From assembly GCA_023436495.1 (NCBI GenBank), contig JAEZIT010000116.1, forward strand, positions 1 to 28,807: a stretch of 28,807 nt of DNA, read 5' to 3'. Shown one piece after another: positions 22,117-28,807 of this stretch. The notes beneath the pieces were generated by a model. The model was not told the DNA's origin. It worked only from the letters and a program-made list of their open reading frames with translations, and did no database searches. The position numbers and the translations under genes are program-made. Numbering within the stretch: the stretch's first letter is position 1; every line of letters starts with the position of its first letter. Source of the DNA: Acidobacteriota bacterium. GTDB taxonomy: Bacteria; Acidobacteriota; Blastocatellia; Pyrinomonadales; Pyrinomonadaceae.

Positions 22117-23964
22117 TCAGATTTCCCTTACTTTTCTCTCAAATTCAAGCTTGATTTTCCCTAATTCCAGGTGTTCGGCCAACAGGCGGTTCAACAGCTC
22201 GCCGTTTCCGGTCTGTTCGGCCAGGATCAGGTCGCGGCTGATCTCCATTAAACGGGCCGAGATCGCCATCAAACGCAGCGTAAATACACAGTTTTCGGCG
22301 TCGTGCAGCACCTGGTCGATCACCTCTCCCGGTTCGCGTTTCGGTTCGCCCATCATCAGCAGCGGAATCAGGTCTTCAGCCGCACCATCGTCGCCGGTCT
22401 CGTTCAGCAGATTCTCCATCGTGACCGCCTCATTGCGTTCGTCGAGCGTTATCAATGCCCTGAATATCGATGCCGTGGCAAGGGCTTCGTAATCCGAATG
22501 CTCAAGCTGCGGCAGTATCACGTCGCGAAGTTCGCGGTCGTAAACCAAAAGTTCCAGCAGAAGCTGCTCGGCAACGGTCGTTTTTGCCTGCGTAACGCGT
22601 TTAACCTGTTGGTGGACGACCTCGGGTTCGGGCAGGTGATCGGACCGCACCGCATTCGCCAGCTCGCGTTTATAGGCGGGATCGGTGATCTGGAAAAAAC
22701 TCATCACCTGTGCCAGCGTCTCGCGTTTCTCAAACGGTTTGTGGATCGCGGCGACGACCGGCAGCACCTCTTCGATGGCCGCCGCTTTTTGGTCGGGAAT
22801 GCCGAGGCTTCGGCCTTTTACGGCAGCGTCCAGCACGAATTGCAGGTACGGCATGGCCCGGCCGCGAAGCTTGTTATAGGCATCATGGCCCTGTTCGCGG
22901 ACGAAATCGTCCGGGTCCTTGCCGTCCGGCAGGATCAGGACCTTTATCTCGAAATCCTCGGGCAGTAGCACCTCGACGGCCCGCCGTGCGGCCTTGATCC
23001 CGGCCGTGTCGCCGTCGTAATTGATCACGACGCGTTTAGCAAAACGGCTGAGCAGTTTGGATTGGTCCGGCGTAAGTGCGGTCCCCAGGCTGGCGGCGAC
23101 ATTCTTGATGTCGAATTGGTGCAGTGCGATCAGGTCAAGGTAGCCTTCGACCAGAATGACGAATTTCTTTTTGCGGATCTCCTCCTTTGCCTGGAACAGG
23201 CCGTAAAGGTGGCGGCCTTTAACATAGGCCGGAGTTTCGGGCGAATTCAGGTACTTAGGCTCGTCGCTGCCCATTGCACGGGCGCCGAATGCCACCGGAT
23301 CGCCGTTGACGTCCAGCACCGGGAACATTATCCGCCCTCGGAAACGGTCGAAAACACGGTGTTTTTCCTCGCTGACCGAAACCAGCCCGCTTTGTTCGAT
23401 CAGCTTGTCCTTGGCGCCCTTTTCCCTGAGCACGTTCAGCAGCGAATCCCACGAATCGGGCGAAAAGCCTATGCGGAACTTTCGCTGAATTTCGGTGGAG
23501 ATCCCGCGGCTTTCCAGGTATTCGCGGGCGGCCTTTGCCTTGGCGTTCTTTTTCTGCAGCTCGGCTTCCCAAAATTCGAGAGCGATGCGGTTAAGCTCAA
23601 TGACCCGATCGGCTAGCTTTTTCTTCTCCTCACGCCGTTTTTTGCTCTGTTCGTACTGTTTGTCATCGACCGGTTCAGGCAGTGAAACGCCGGAGATCTC
23701 CGCGACGCGTTTCACCGCTTCGGGGAAATTCAGCCCCTCGATCTCCATCAGGAAGTTATAGACGCTGCCGCCCTTTCCGCAGCCGAAGCATTTGTAGAAC
23801 CCCTTCGTCGGATTGACCGAGAACGACGGCGTTTTTTCCTCATGAAACGGGCACCGCCCCATCCAATTCGCACCCTTCTTTTTGAGCTGCGAATACGGTT
23901 CGATTATCCGCACAATATCCGCACGGTCACGAAGGTCGTCAATGAAATGTTGAGGGTAGAGCAC
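22117..23964 (-). CDS. dnaG: DNA primase
   Basis: Makes RNA primers at the replication fork and works with the DnaB helicase. With the GTG start at 23964 the protein is 615 residues and begins MLYPQHFIDDLRDRADIV, the usual family beginning. The CHC2 zinc site is C38, H41, C59 and C62. The catalytic core (about 120-250) and TOPRIM domain (VILVEGYLDLIALHQF; VINYDGDTAGIKAA, about 255-335) are intact, and the C-terminal helicase-binding region is less conserved. A longer reading from an ATG at 24021 would overlap the upstream gene by 55 bases and add 19 unrelated residues. GTG lies two bases after the upstream stop, suggesting coupling. Confidence 0.95.
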   Translation of the reverse strand: MLYPQHFIDDLRDRADIVRIIEPYSQLKKKGANWMGRCPFHEEKTPSFSVNPTKGFYKCFGCGKGGSVYNFLMEIEGLNFPEAVKRVAEISGVSLPEPVDDKQYEQSKKRREEKKKLADRVIELNRIALEFWEAELQKKNAKAKAAREYLESRGISTEIQRKFRIGFSPDSWDSLLNVLREKGAKDKLIEQSGLVSVSEEKHRVFDRFRGRIMFPVLDVNGDPVAFGARAMGSDEPKYLNSPETPAYVKGRHLYGLFQAKEEIRKKKFVILVEGYLDLIALHQFDIKNVAASLGTALTPDQSKLLSRFAKRVVINYDGDTAGIKAARRAVEVLLPEDFEIKVLILPDGKDPDDFVREQGHDAYNKLRGRAMPYLQFVLDAAVKGRSLGIPDQKAAAIEEVLPVVAAIHKPFEKRETLAQVMSFFQITDPAYKRELANAVRSDHLPEPEVVHQQVKRVTQAKTTVAEQLLLELLVYDRELRDVILPQLEHSDYEALATASIFRALITLDERNEAVTMENLLNETGDDGAAEDLIPLLMMGEPKREPGEVIDQVLHDAENCVFTLRLMAISARLMEISRDLILAEQTGNGELLNRLLAEHLELGKIKLEFERKVREI

Positions 23965-23966
23965 CG

Positions 23967-24944
23967 TTAGAAGTAATCCGTCCTGGTCAGGGCAGTCATT
24001 CCCACCTTGGGATCCCGACATTGGAACTCAAAAAGGTCAAATTTCTCATATGTATTGCAGTATTGCTTTCCTTCGATGAAAGGCCTGTGCAGATTTGCAA
24101 GTGAATAACCCCTCTTAACTGAGGTGATCTCGATCCACTCGTCCAATTCATCAACCCAGAATCTCATCCCTAAGCGAACACCGTGCCTATGGCCTCCCGA
24201 CAGTCGAAGCGATCGGTGGTGGACTTCTGAAGTAGTACCCCATTCCTCAGATCTTTCGCGCTTTATTCGCATTTTGCCGACCGACACTACTTTGATCCGG
24301 ATCGGTCGCTGGATAAGGTGCTTGTATTGGGCGGGAAACGTAGGAACATCGGCGATCTCCTTGTCGGTCTCACCGTGTTTTTCCCAAAAGAAACCTTCTT
24401 CAACATTGATCTCTTTAGCGCGTCGTCCCGTCGCGACTTCACGGCCGGCCGCCCAAATAGCAAATTCTTCCAGCCGGTCCTTTGGCACCAACAAGTGCCT
24501 CTCCCCAAACTTGACCTGTATGTGCTCACCTTTGAAGAATTGTTGCCGTTTGGGGGGTGTTGGCCTTTCCGGTACGAAAGTAACAGAGTGACCGGTCGAG
24601 ATCACCTTCCCGTAGTCAATGCCTGCGAGAGTGTGATAGACATAGGCGTAAACGAAACCGTTGTTTCGGTCCCACGTCAGCTCTGATCTACCCAGCATTG
24701 TCTGCCGCTTGTAAGTGCCGACCCATTCATCGCTCGCCGCCGCGGATGTGATCCTTTGGTATTTCGCTGTCGCGGATTCGACATCGCTCCTGGTATATCT
24801 CGTGAAATCGAAACGTGAAAGGAAATCGTCGTGCCTGCCGGTCTCCTTGTACCAATTGCTTTCGTCATCGACGGTTTGTCCGGACGAAAGAATATTCAAC
24901 GCGAACATAACCACGAGCAGGGGCAAATACTTTACGCAGATCAT
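23967..24944 (-). CDS. Secreted protein of unknown function
   Basis: A 325-residue protein with a signal peptide (about 1-22, hydrophobic core PLLVVMFALNIL). The mature part has an early domain with WVGTYKRQTMLGRSELTWDRNN and GFVYAYVYHTLAGIDYGKV, a middle segment around KFGERHLLVPKDRLEEFAIW, and a C-terminal region (LSGGHRHGVRLGMRFWVDEL...EWIEITSVKRGYSLANL) with a 'GxxxGVxxGMxFxV' pattern like a small beta-barrel. I recognise no named family, though similar W-G-x-Y secreted proteins seem common in Acidobacteriota. It is an intact frame, upstream of dnaG by two bases and downstream of another secreted protein, which suggests joint transcription with dnaG. Confidence 0.75.
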   Translation of the reverse strand: MICVKYLPLLVVMFALNILSSGQTVDDESNWYKETGRHDDFLSRFDFTRYTRSDVESATAKYQRITSAAASDEWVGTYKRQTMLGRSELTWDRNNGFVYAYVYHTLAGIDYGKVISTGHSVTFVPERPTPPKRQQFFKGEHIQVKFGERHLLVPKDRLEEFAIWAAGREVATGRRAKEINVEEGFFWEKHGETDKEIADVPTFPAQYKHLIQRPIRIKVVSVGKMRIKRERSEEWGTTSEVHHRSLRLSGGHRHGVRLGMRFWVDELDEWIEITSVKRGYSLANLHRPFIEGKQYCNTYEKFDLFEFQCRDPKVGMTALTRTDYF

Positions 24945-25022
24945 AGATTCTCTGGTTGCCGCGAGCCAGGCGGACGCAATGCGCGGGCGACGTGTAGCTG
25001 TCTAAACACATGCTAAACCAAT

Positions 25023-25973
25023 TCAGTCCAATTTAGGAATCGGGCTGGTCGTGACGCGCGTGCCGATTTTAACCGGCGTGAACGCCCGCGTCACCGTTTC
25101 CTTTGCAGATTCATCGTACTCGTAATAACCCTCGACCCCCTTGTCATCCACCATTCTGACCACGTATCCCTCTGCCGAATCGCGCCGAACTGTTTGGATT
25201 CTCAATGTTTGGTAGTTCGCGGGCTTATCGTCGAGTAAAACGAATTCCGTACCTTTTGGAACTAGCCAAAGCTGAATGTCGCGATTTTCCCGCCGTCCGC
25301 CGTAAATGGTCTTGATCCGATGTGCCGTGATCTTGAATTTCGTCCGCAATTCGCGGCTTACGATCCTGTTTGCTTGCTCGGCGAGCTGCTTCGTATTGTT
25401 CGAATCGGAAAATGAAACGATGTGGCCGGTTGTTTCCCGGTCGTTTTTTAATGCATTGGCGAAGTCTTCGAGCCTCAAACCCCAATCGCACGGCTCATTA
25501 GTCCCGGCCTCGCCGTATTCGACCGTGCCTTTGGTGATCGCCGCTATCGCACTCTGGTCGAACAGGGTTGGGACCCTGACCGGTTCAAACTTCCAGTGAG
25601 TTATCTCCGGCGGTGCCGCGCCTGCCGGAACGATCCAAAACTTGAACCGCATTGAACTTCCGTCCCGTTCGCGTAGGTGAATAATTCTCACGGGATCGAA
25701 TTTCCGAAACTCAACATGTCTTTGAAGCCCGTTACTGTACTTTAAGAAACGGCCGGGCATCTTCGCATCCGCCGACCCGACAATGTATCCCTTCGAACCA
25801 GGCATGTTCGCCAGGCTGGCCAAAAATCCATCCATAATCGTCCGAACAGCCTCGCTGCAGAAAGCATCTGCTGTTTCATTGAACAAAACAGCTTTCGGCG
25901 CTTCCTGGCTGAGGCCGGTCTGGGCCGCAGCGATCAGAATGCACCCCGCGATAAAGCACTGCATTGGATTCAT
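25023..25973 (-). CDS. Secreted protein with two similar halves, unknown function
   Basis: A 316-residue exported protein (signal peptide about 1-22, ending ...TGLSQ). The mature part contains two similar modules: the first (about 40-125) runs FLASLANMPGSKGYIVGSAD to FKFWIVPAGAAPPE, the second (about 165-255) runs LEDFANALKNDRETTGHIVSF to IQLWLVPKGTEFVL. Both share a 'GxIV' strand, a helix, a KTIYGGRREN-like turn in the second, and the closing 'W-x-VP-x-G'. This looks like a duplicated alpha/beta domain, with a C-terminal beta-rich extension. I have seen similar modules in Acidobacteriota secreted proteins but cannot give a function. A good promoter lies just upstream; GGACC is a weak ribosome-binding site. 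Confidence 0.75.
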   Translation of the reverse strand: MNPMQCFIAGCILIAAAQTGLSQEAPKAVLFNETADAFCSEAVRTIMDGFLASLANMPGSKGYIVGSADAKMPGRFLKYSNGLQRHVEFRKFDPVRIIHLRERDGSSMRFKFWIVPAGAAPPEITHWKFEPVRVPTLFDQSAIAAITKGTVEYGEAGTNEPCDWGLRLEDFANALKNDRETTGHIVSFSDSNNTKQLAEQANRIVSRELRTKFKITAHRIKTIYGGRRENRDIQLWLVPKGTEFVLLDDKPANYQTLRIQTVRRDSAEGYVVRMVDDKGVEGYYEYDESAKETVTRAFTPVKIGTRVTTSPIPKLD

Positions 25974-25995
25974 AGGTCCGTTCTTTATATTCGAA

Positions 25996-26025
25996 ATTAT
26001 AATACTTAAATACTCGCCATGTCGC
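25996..26025 (-). promoter_or_regulatory. Sigma-70 promoter for the secreted-protein genes
   Basis: On the minus strand GCGACA (26025-26020, four of six to consensus) and a perfect TATAAT (26001-25996) are 18 bases apart. Transcription would start near 25989, about 16 bases before the ATG at 25973. This would make the two secreted-protein genes and probably dnaG independent of mutS2. Confidence 0.6.
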
Positions 26026-26171
26026 CGCTGCGTGAGGCAAAAGCCCGAACGAAGTAGGGGCGAACCGATTACCCGTACCCACCGAAAGCTCGCCGCCGCG
26101 AAAAAGATTATGAAGTCTGCCGGATTCGAAAATCTCTTGTAAAAGTGTGCAATATATGCAACAATGTACCA

Positions 26172-26190
26172 CGGAAGGGCGAACCTTCCG
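26172..26190. repeat. REP-like small hairpin
   Basis: CGGAAGG (26172-26178) and CCTTCCG (26184-26190) form a perfect stem around GCGAA. Short GC-rich hairpins of this kind occur as dispersed intergenic elements in many genomes; only one copy is in the window, so its status as a repeat is unproven. Confidence 0.4.
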
Positions 26191-26314
26191 GCGTTGATGT
26201 TTGAAATCCAGAGCGATCACCAAACGGCATAAACCGCTGCGGCGAAAAGTTTTTTAAAAATCGCGGAATATCGAACAATTGTCCGCGTAAAGGCATTAAA
26301 AACAATGGGTTGCA

Positions 26315-26358
26315 CGTTCCACTCGATCGTGGAACGCCGCCGGAACGCGAGCGGAACG
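26315..26358. repeat. Phased GGAACG repeat with palindrome
   Basis: CGTTCCAC (26315-26322) and GTGGAACG (26329-26336) form a perfect 8-bp inverted repeat around TCGATC. GGAACG then recurs at 26331, 26342 and 26353, exactly 11 bases apart. On the minus strand this reads GTTC-N7-GTTC-N7-GTTC. It might be a protein-binding site, with repeats on one face of the helix, or a short tandem repeat. Confidence 0.5.
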
Positions 26359-26370
26359 AGTCCGACGGTC

Positions 26371-26416
26371 CCGAAACGCTAAATGTAAGATGCAAAGCAG
26401 TTACACTGCGTTTCGG
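26371..26416 (-). terminator. Hairpin after mutS2, possible terminator
   Basis: CCGAAACGC (on the minus strand from 26416) pairs perfectly with GCGTTTCGG (to 26371), with an inner TGTAA/TTACA stem. It begins five bases after the mutS2 stop codon. There is no T-run behind it, so it is not a classical intrinsic terminator; it may protect the 3' end or act with Rho. Confidence 0.4.
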
Positions 26417-26420
26417 ACAA

Positions 26421-28807
26421 TTATTGCTTCAGTTCCGCGATCGTGGCACCGTTTCCGCCCTGATCGGGTGGGGCGAAGGCGAAGCGTTCGATCAGGTCGT
26501 GATCTTTAAGGAAATGGTGGACGAAATTCTTCAGCGCGCCGGTGCCGAAGCCGTGGATTATGCGGACACGCGGCAGCGATGCCATGTAGGCTTCGTCGAG
26601 GAACCGGTCGATCTCGTATTCGGCGTCGGCGGTCGTTCGGCCGATCAGGTTGAGTTCGGCTGCAGCGTCCGCGGTGTCGAGCCTGATGTTCGAATCCTTT
26701 GCCTGTTTCTGCAGCTTTTCGGCACGTCCGCTTTGTGCTGCGGTGTTCTCTTGAGCGACGAGCTGCAGATTCGAGAGCCTCTCCCGCAGACGCATCCCGC
26801 CGACTAACACCTCGGCGATCTCTTTGTCCATTCTCTCGACGGTGCCGATATTGCCAAAGGATGTGACGACCTTCGACCCGATGCCGATCGTTCCTCCGTC
26901 AGCGGGGACGTTTCCTGCCGTCCGCCTGTCGGATTCCGTCCCGGCTGCGGCCGATCTTGCCTTTGGCGTTTGCAGCTTCGCAACGACGGCCCGGTTCAGC
27001 TCGGCCTTTCGTGCCGAGCGCTCCTTGTCGAGCTTGTTTTTAAGAGACTTGTCTTCGAGCGATTTGATGAACGCAGCCGACTGCCGGTCGAAATCCTCGA
27101 CCGTCCGTGCGAGCTCCTGTTCGAACTGCCGCTGACGGGCCTTTTCCTTCTTTCCGGCCTCGATCTCAAGCGTCGCGTATTTCATCGCCACCGCTTCGCG
27201 TTCTTCTTCGAGGGCTTTGCGGAGGTCTTCGGCAAGCTTCGATTCGGTCTGCAGCTTTCGCAGGTAATTTTCGGCTTCCTGTGCCGAAATATCCAGATGT
27301 TCACGTGCTTCGCCGATCACTTCGGGCAGGATTCCGAATCGCCTTGCGATCTCGATACCGGACGACGCGCCTGCCAGTCCGAGCAATAGACGATATGTCG
27401 GCTGCAGGGTCTTTTCGTCAAATTCGACCGAGGCATTGATGACGTTCGGATCGTTCGCCGCGTATATCTTCAGGCCGCGGTAGTGCGTCGAACCGATGAC
27501 CTGAGAGCCGCAATTCCTGCGGAAATGGTCGACGATCGCAACGCCCAGTGCCGAACCTTCTTCGGGGTCGGTGCCCGTACCGGGTTCGTCCAGCAGCACC
27601 AGCGACGGTGCTTTGCATTCACGCATCATGTCGGCGATGTTCGACATGTGTGACGAGAACGTCGAGAGATTTGCGGCCAGCGATTGATGATCGCCGATGT
27701 CCGCCAGCACAGACCGGTAGAAGGGAATTCGTGCCATGCGTGCCGGAACGGGAAGCCCTGACAAGGCCATTAAACTCAGCAGCCCTGCGGTTTTCAGCAC
27801 GACGGTCTTTCCGCCCGCGTTCGCCCCGGAGATGATCATTACGGGCTTGTCCCGCGTAAGCGTGAACGACGAAGGAACGATCTCGAGCTTTTCTTCCGGC
27901 GAATTGTCAGCCGACAGACGCCTAAGATTTGCTTCGAGCAGCGGATGACGGGCATCGAGAAGTTCGAGCGTCTCGTCGTCGGACAATTCCGGTACGACGG
28001 CATTAAAGCTGCGGGCAAATTCCACCTTCGCTTTGATAACGTCGAGTTCGGCAACGGCTTGGACGGCCGCTTCGACGGCGGGCAATTGTTCACGAAGGTC
28101 TTCGGTCAGCGTGAAAAGGATCTTTGCAACCTCGCGTTCCTCTTTTCCTTTCAGGTTCTGAAGCTCGTTGTTTGCCTCGATCGCTTCCAGCGGTTCGATG
28201 AACACGGTCGCACCTGATGAAGAGAATCCGTGAGCCACACCGCTGACCCTTGTCCGAAGGTCGGTCTTTACGGGTATCACGAAACGCTCGTTTCGGACGG
28301 TCACGATCTCGTCCTGTATCGCCGTTCCGGCCGAACGCATTACGGCCTCGAGCGATTTCGTCAGCCGTGAACGCTGATTGCTGATCTCACGCCTGAGACG
28401 TGCCAGTTCGGGCGAGGCCGAATCGTCGATCTCGCCGCTCGGGAGCAGCTTTTTGTTCACGCGATCGACTGCCGCCAGCAGCGTCGGCGGAACATGTTCG
28501 ACCAGTTGCCACAGCGTCGGAACGAATTCCTTTTCCGGCTGCAGCATCGACCGCGTGAACATCGCCTGGCTGCAGACGCGTGTCAGTCCGAGCATCAGCA
28601 TCGGCTCCAGCGTCGCATTGCGTATTTTCAGGATGGCGACGGCGTCCGCAGGGTCTTGGAGCCCGCTGAAGTTCCAAGTTACCTGTTTCTCTTCGTTCAG
28701 GCTGATCGTCTCGGCCACGAGTGCAAGCTCACGTTCGAGCGACGGCCGATGCGTCAGCGGACGCAGATCGTCAAAACGCTCGGCACCCATCGGCGTCTGT
28801 GTGTTTC
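26421..28807 (-). CDS. mutS2: MutS2-family ATPase with Smr domain (5' end outside window)
   Basis: Members act in suppressing recombination and, in some bacteria, in ribosome rescue by splitting collided ribosomes. The visible 794 residues begin in NTQTPMGAERFDDLRPLT; by family alignment only about 20-30 N-terminal residues are outside. The ATG at 28790 is internal. Clamp and lever helices (about 1-300) precede the ATPase: Walker A GANAGGKT (322-329 counted from that Met), Walker B LVLLDEPGTGTDP, and GSTHYRGL. A long coiled coil (about 500-620) and a KOW-like segment (GSKVVTSFGNIGTVERMDKEIAEVLV) lead to the C-terminal Smr endonuclease-like domain (LNLIGRTTADAEYEIDRFLDEA; IIHGFGTGALKNFVHHFL). 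The DLxG-type motif reads LNLIG here, with Asn where Asp is usual. Confidence 0.96.
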   Translation of the reverse strand, partial: NTQTPMGAERFDDLRPLTHRPSLERELALVAETISLNEEKQVTWNFSGLQDPADAVAILKIRNATLEPMLMLGLTRVCSQAMFTRSMLQPEKEFVPTLWQLVEHVPPTLLAAVDRVNKKLLPSGEIDDSASPELARLRREISNQRSRLTKSLEAVMRSAGTAIQDEIVTVRNERFVIPVKTDLRTRVSGVAHGFSSSGATVFIEPLEAIEANNELQNLKGKEEREVAKILFTLTEDLREQLPAVEAAVQAVAELDVIKAKVEFARSFNAVVPELSDDETLELLDARHPLLEANLRRLSADNSPEEKLEIVPSSFTLTRDKPVMIISGANAGGKTVVLKTAGLLSLMALSGLPVPARMARIPFYRSVLADIGDHQSLAANLSTFSSHMSNIADMMRECKAPSLVLLDEPGTGTDPEEGSALGVAIVDHFRRNCGSQVIGSTHYRGLKIYAANDPNVINASVEFDEKTLQPTYRLLLGLAGASSGIEIARRFGILPEVIGEAREHLDISAQEAENYLRKLQTESKLAEDLRKALEEEREAVAMKYATLEIEAGKKEKARQRQFEQELARTVEDFDRQSAAFIKSLEDKSLKNKLDKERSARKAELNRAVVAKLQTPKARSAAAGTESDRRTAGNVPADGGTIGIGSKVVTSFGNIGTVERMDKEIAEVLVGGMRLRERLSNLQLVAQENTAAQSGRAEKLQKQAKDSNIRLDTADAAAELNLIGRTTADAEYEIDRFLDEAYMASLPRVRIIHGFGTGALKNFVHHFLKDHDLIERFAFAPPDQGGNGATIAELKQ

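Larger units (their letters stand above)
25974..26420. other. 447-base spacer between mutS2 and the secreted-protein gene
   Basis: The longest stretch without a gene in the window. It holds, from left to right, a minus-strand promoter (25996-26025), a perfect seven-base-pair hairpin (26172-26190), an inverted plus direct repeat of GGAACG (26315-26358), and a hairpin next to the mutS2 stop (26371-26416). Small frames on both strands are short and without recognisable protein features. Confidence 0.7.

Noticed and set aside
23965..24021. ATG start for dnaG inside the upstream gene
   Set aside because: The 19 added residues are read through the 3' end of the upstream gene in another frame; DnaG proteins usually begin at the YPQHFIDDLR segment.
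25974..26420. Remnant of a transposase or other protein gene in the longest spacer
   Set aside because: Short frames on both strands show no recognisable motif, and stops interrupt any longer reading.
1..28807. tRNA, rRNA, CRISPR array, insertion sequence, phage or defence system
   Set aside because: No cloverleaf, repeat-spacer array, transposase, integrase or known defence domain was seen on either strand.

Overview
The window (about 28.8 kb, roughly 55-58% GC by eye) is a bacterial chromosomal segment made almost entirely of core genes. It opens inside rpsE and runs through the end of the spc and alpha ribosomal operons in canonical order (rpsE-rpmD-rplO-secY-adk-map-infA-rpmJ-rpsM-rpsK-rpsD-rpoA-rplQ). 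On the same strand follow accB-accC (acetyl-CoA carboxylase) and rpsO-pnp. The gene content, the expanded L17, and the secreted proteins of an 'ELW.VP.G' style that I associate with Acidobacteriota suggest Acidobacteriota, perhaps Blastocatellia. That placement is inference from recall, not a search result.

Layout. 1-13166 (+): ribosome, transcription, secretion, fatty-acid initiation and RNA decay genes as one directional block, closed by a UUCG-loop bidirectional terminator at 13191-13220. 13245-14623 (-): a lipoprotein with a carboxypeptidase-regulatory-like domain and a small unknown protein. 14706-17906 (+): single-chain glycyl-tRNA synthetase and a fused formiminotransferase-cyclodeaminase. 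17938-18234 (-): a small ABM-like protein. 18368-19798 (+): a CCA-adding enzyme with an HD domain. 19801-20202 (-): a small membrane protein with two CxxC pairs. 20279-28807 (-): mutS2 (5' end outside the window), two secreted proteins of unknown function, dnaG (primase) and rpoD (primary sigma factor), ended by a strong intrinsic terminator at 20221-20255.

The most unusual signal is not a gene. Several spacers of the ribosomal block hold long inverted repeats built from different short words: CACAGAG (secY-adk and accB-accC), TTGTTCGT/CGTTG (rpsM-rpsK), GGATTTT/ATCTCGGAT (rpsK-rpsD) and ATAGGACC (rpoA-rplQ). Further hairpins lie before secY, rpsM and rpoA, after rpsO and directly before pnp. 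Many of the downstream genes have no clear Shine-Dalgarno sequence. These spacers look like repeated palindromic elements, possibly recruited as RNA processing or translation-control structures. A second point of interest is the pair of secreted-protein genes lying between mutS2 and dnaG, next to a 447-base spacer with a small hairpin and a helically phased GGAACG repeat. I see no tRNA, rRNA, CRISPR array, insertion sequence or prophage gene.
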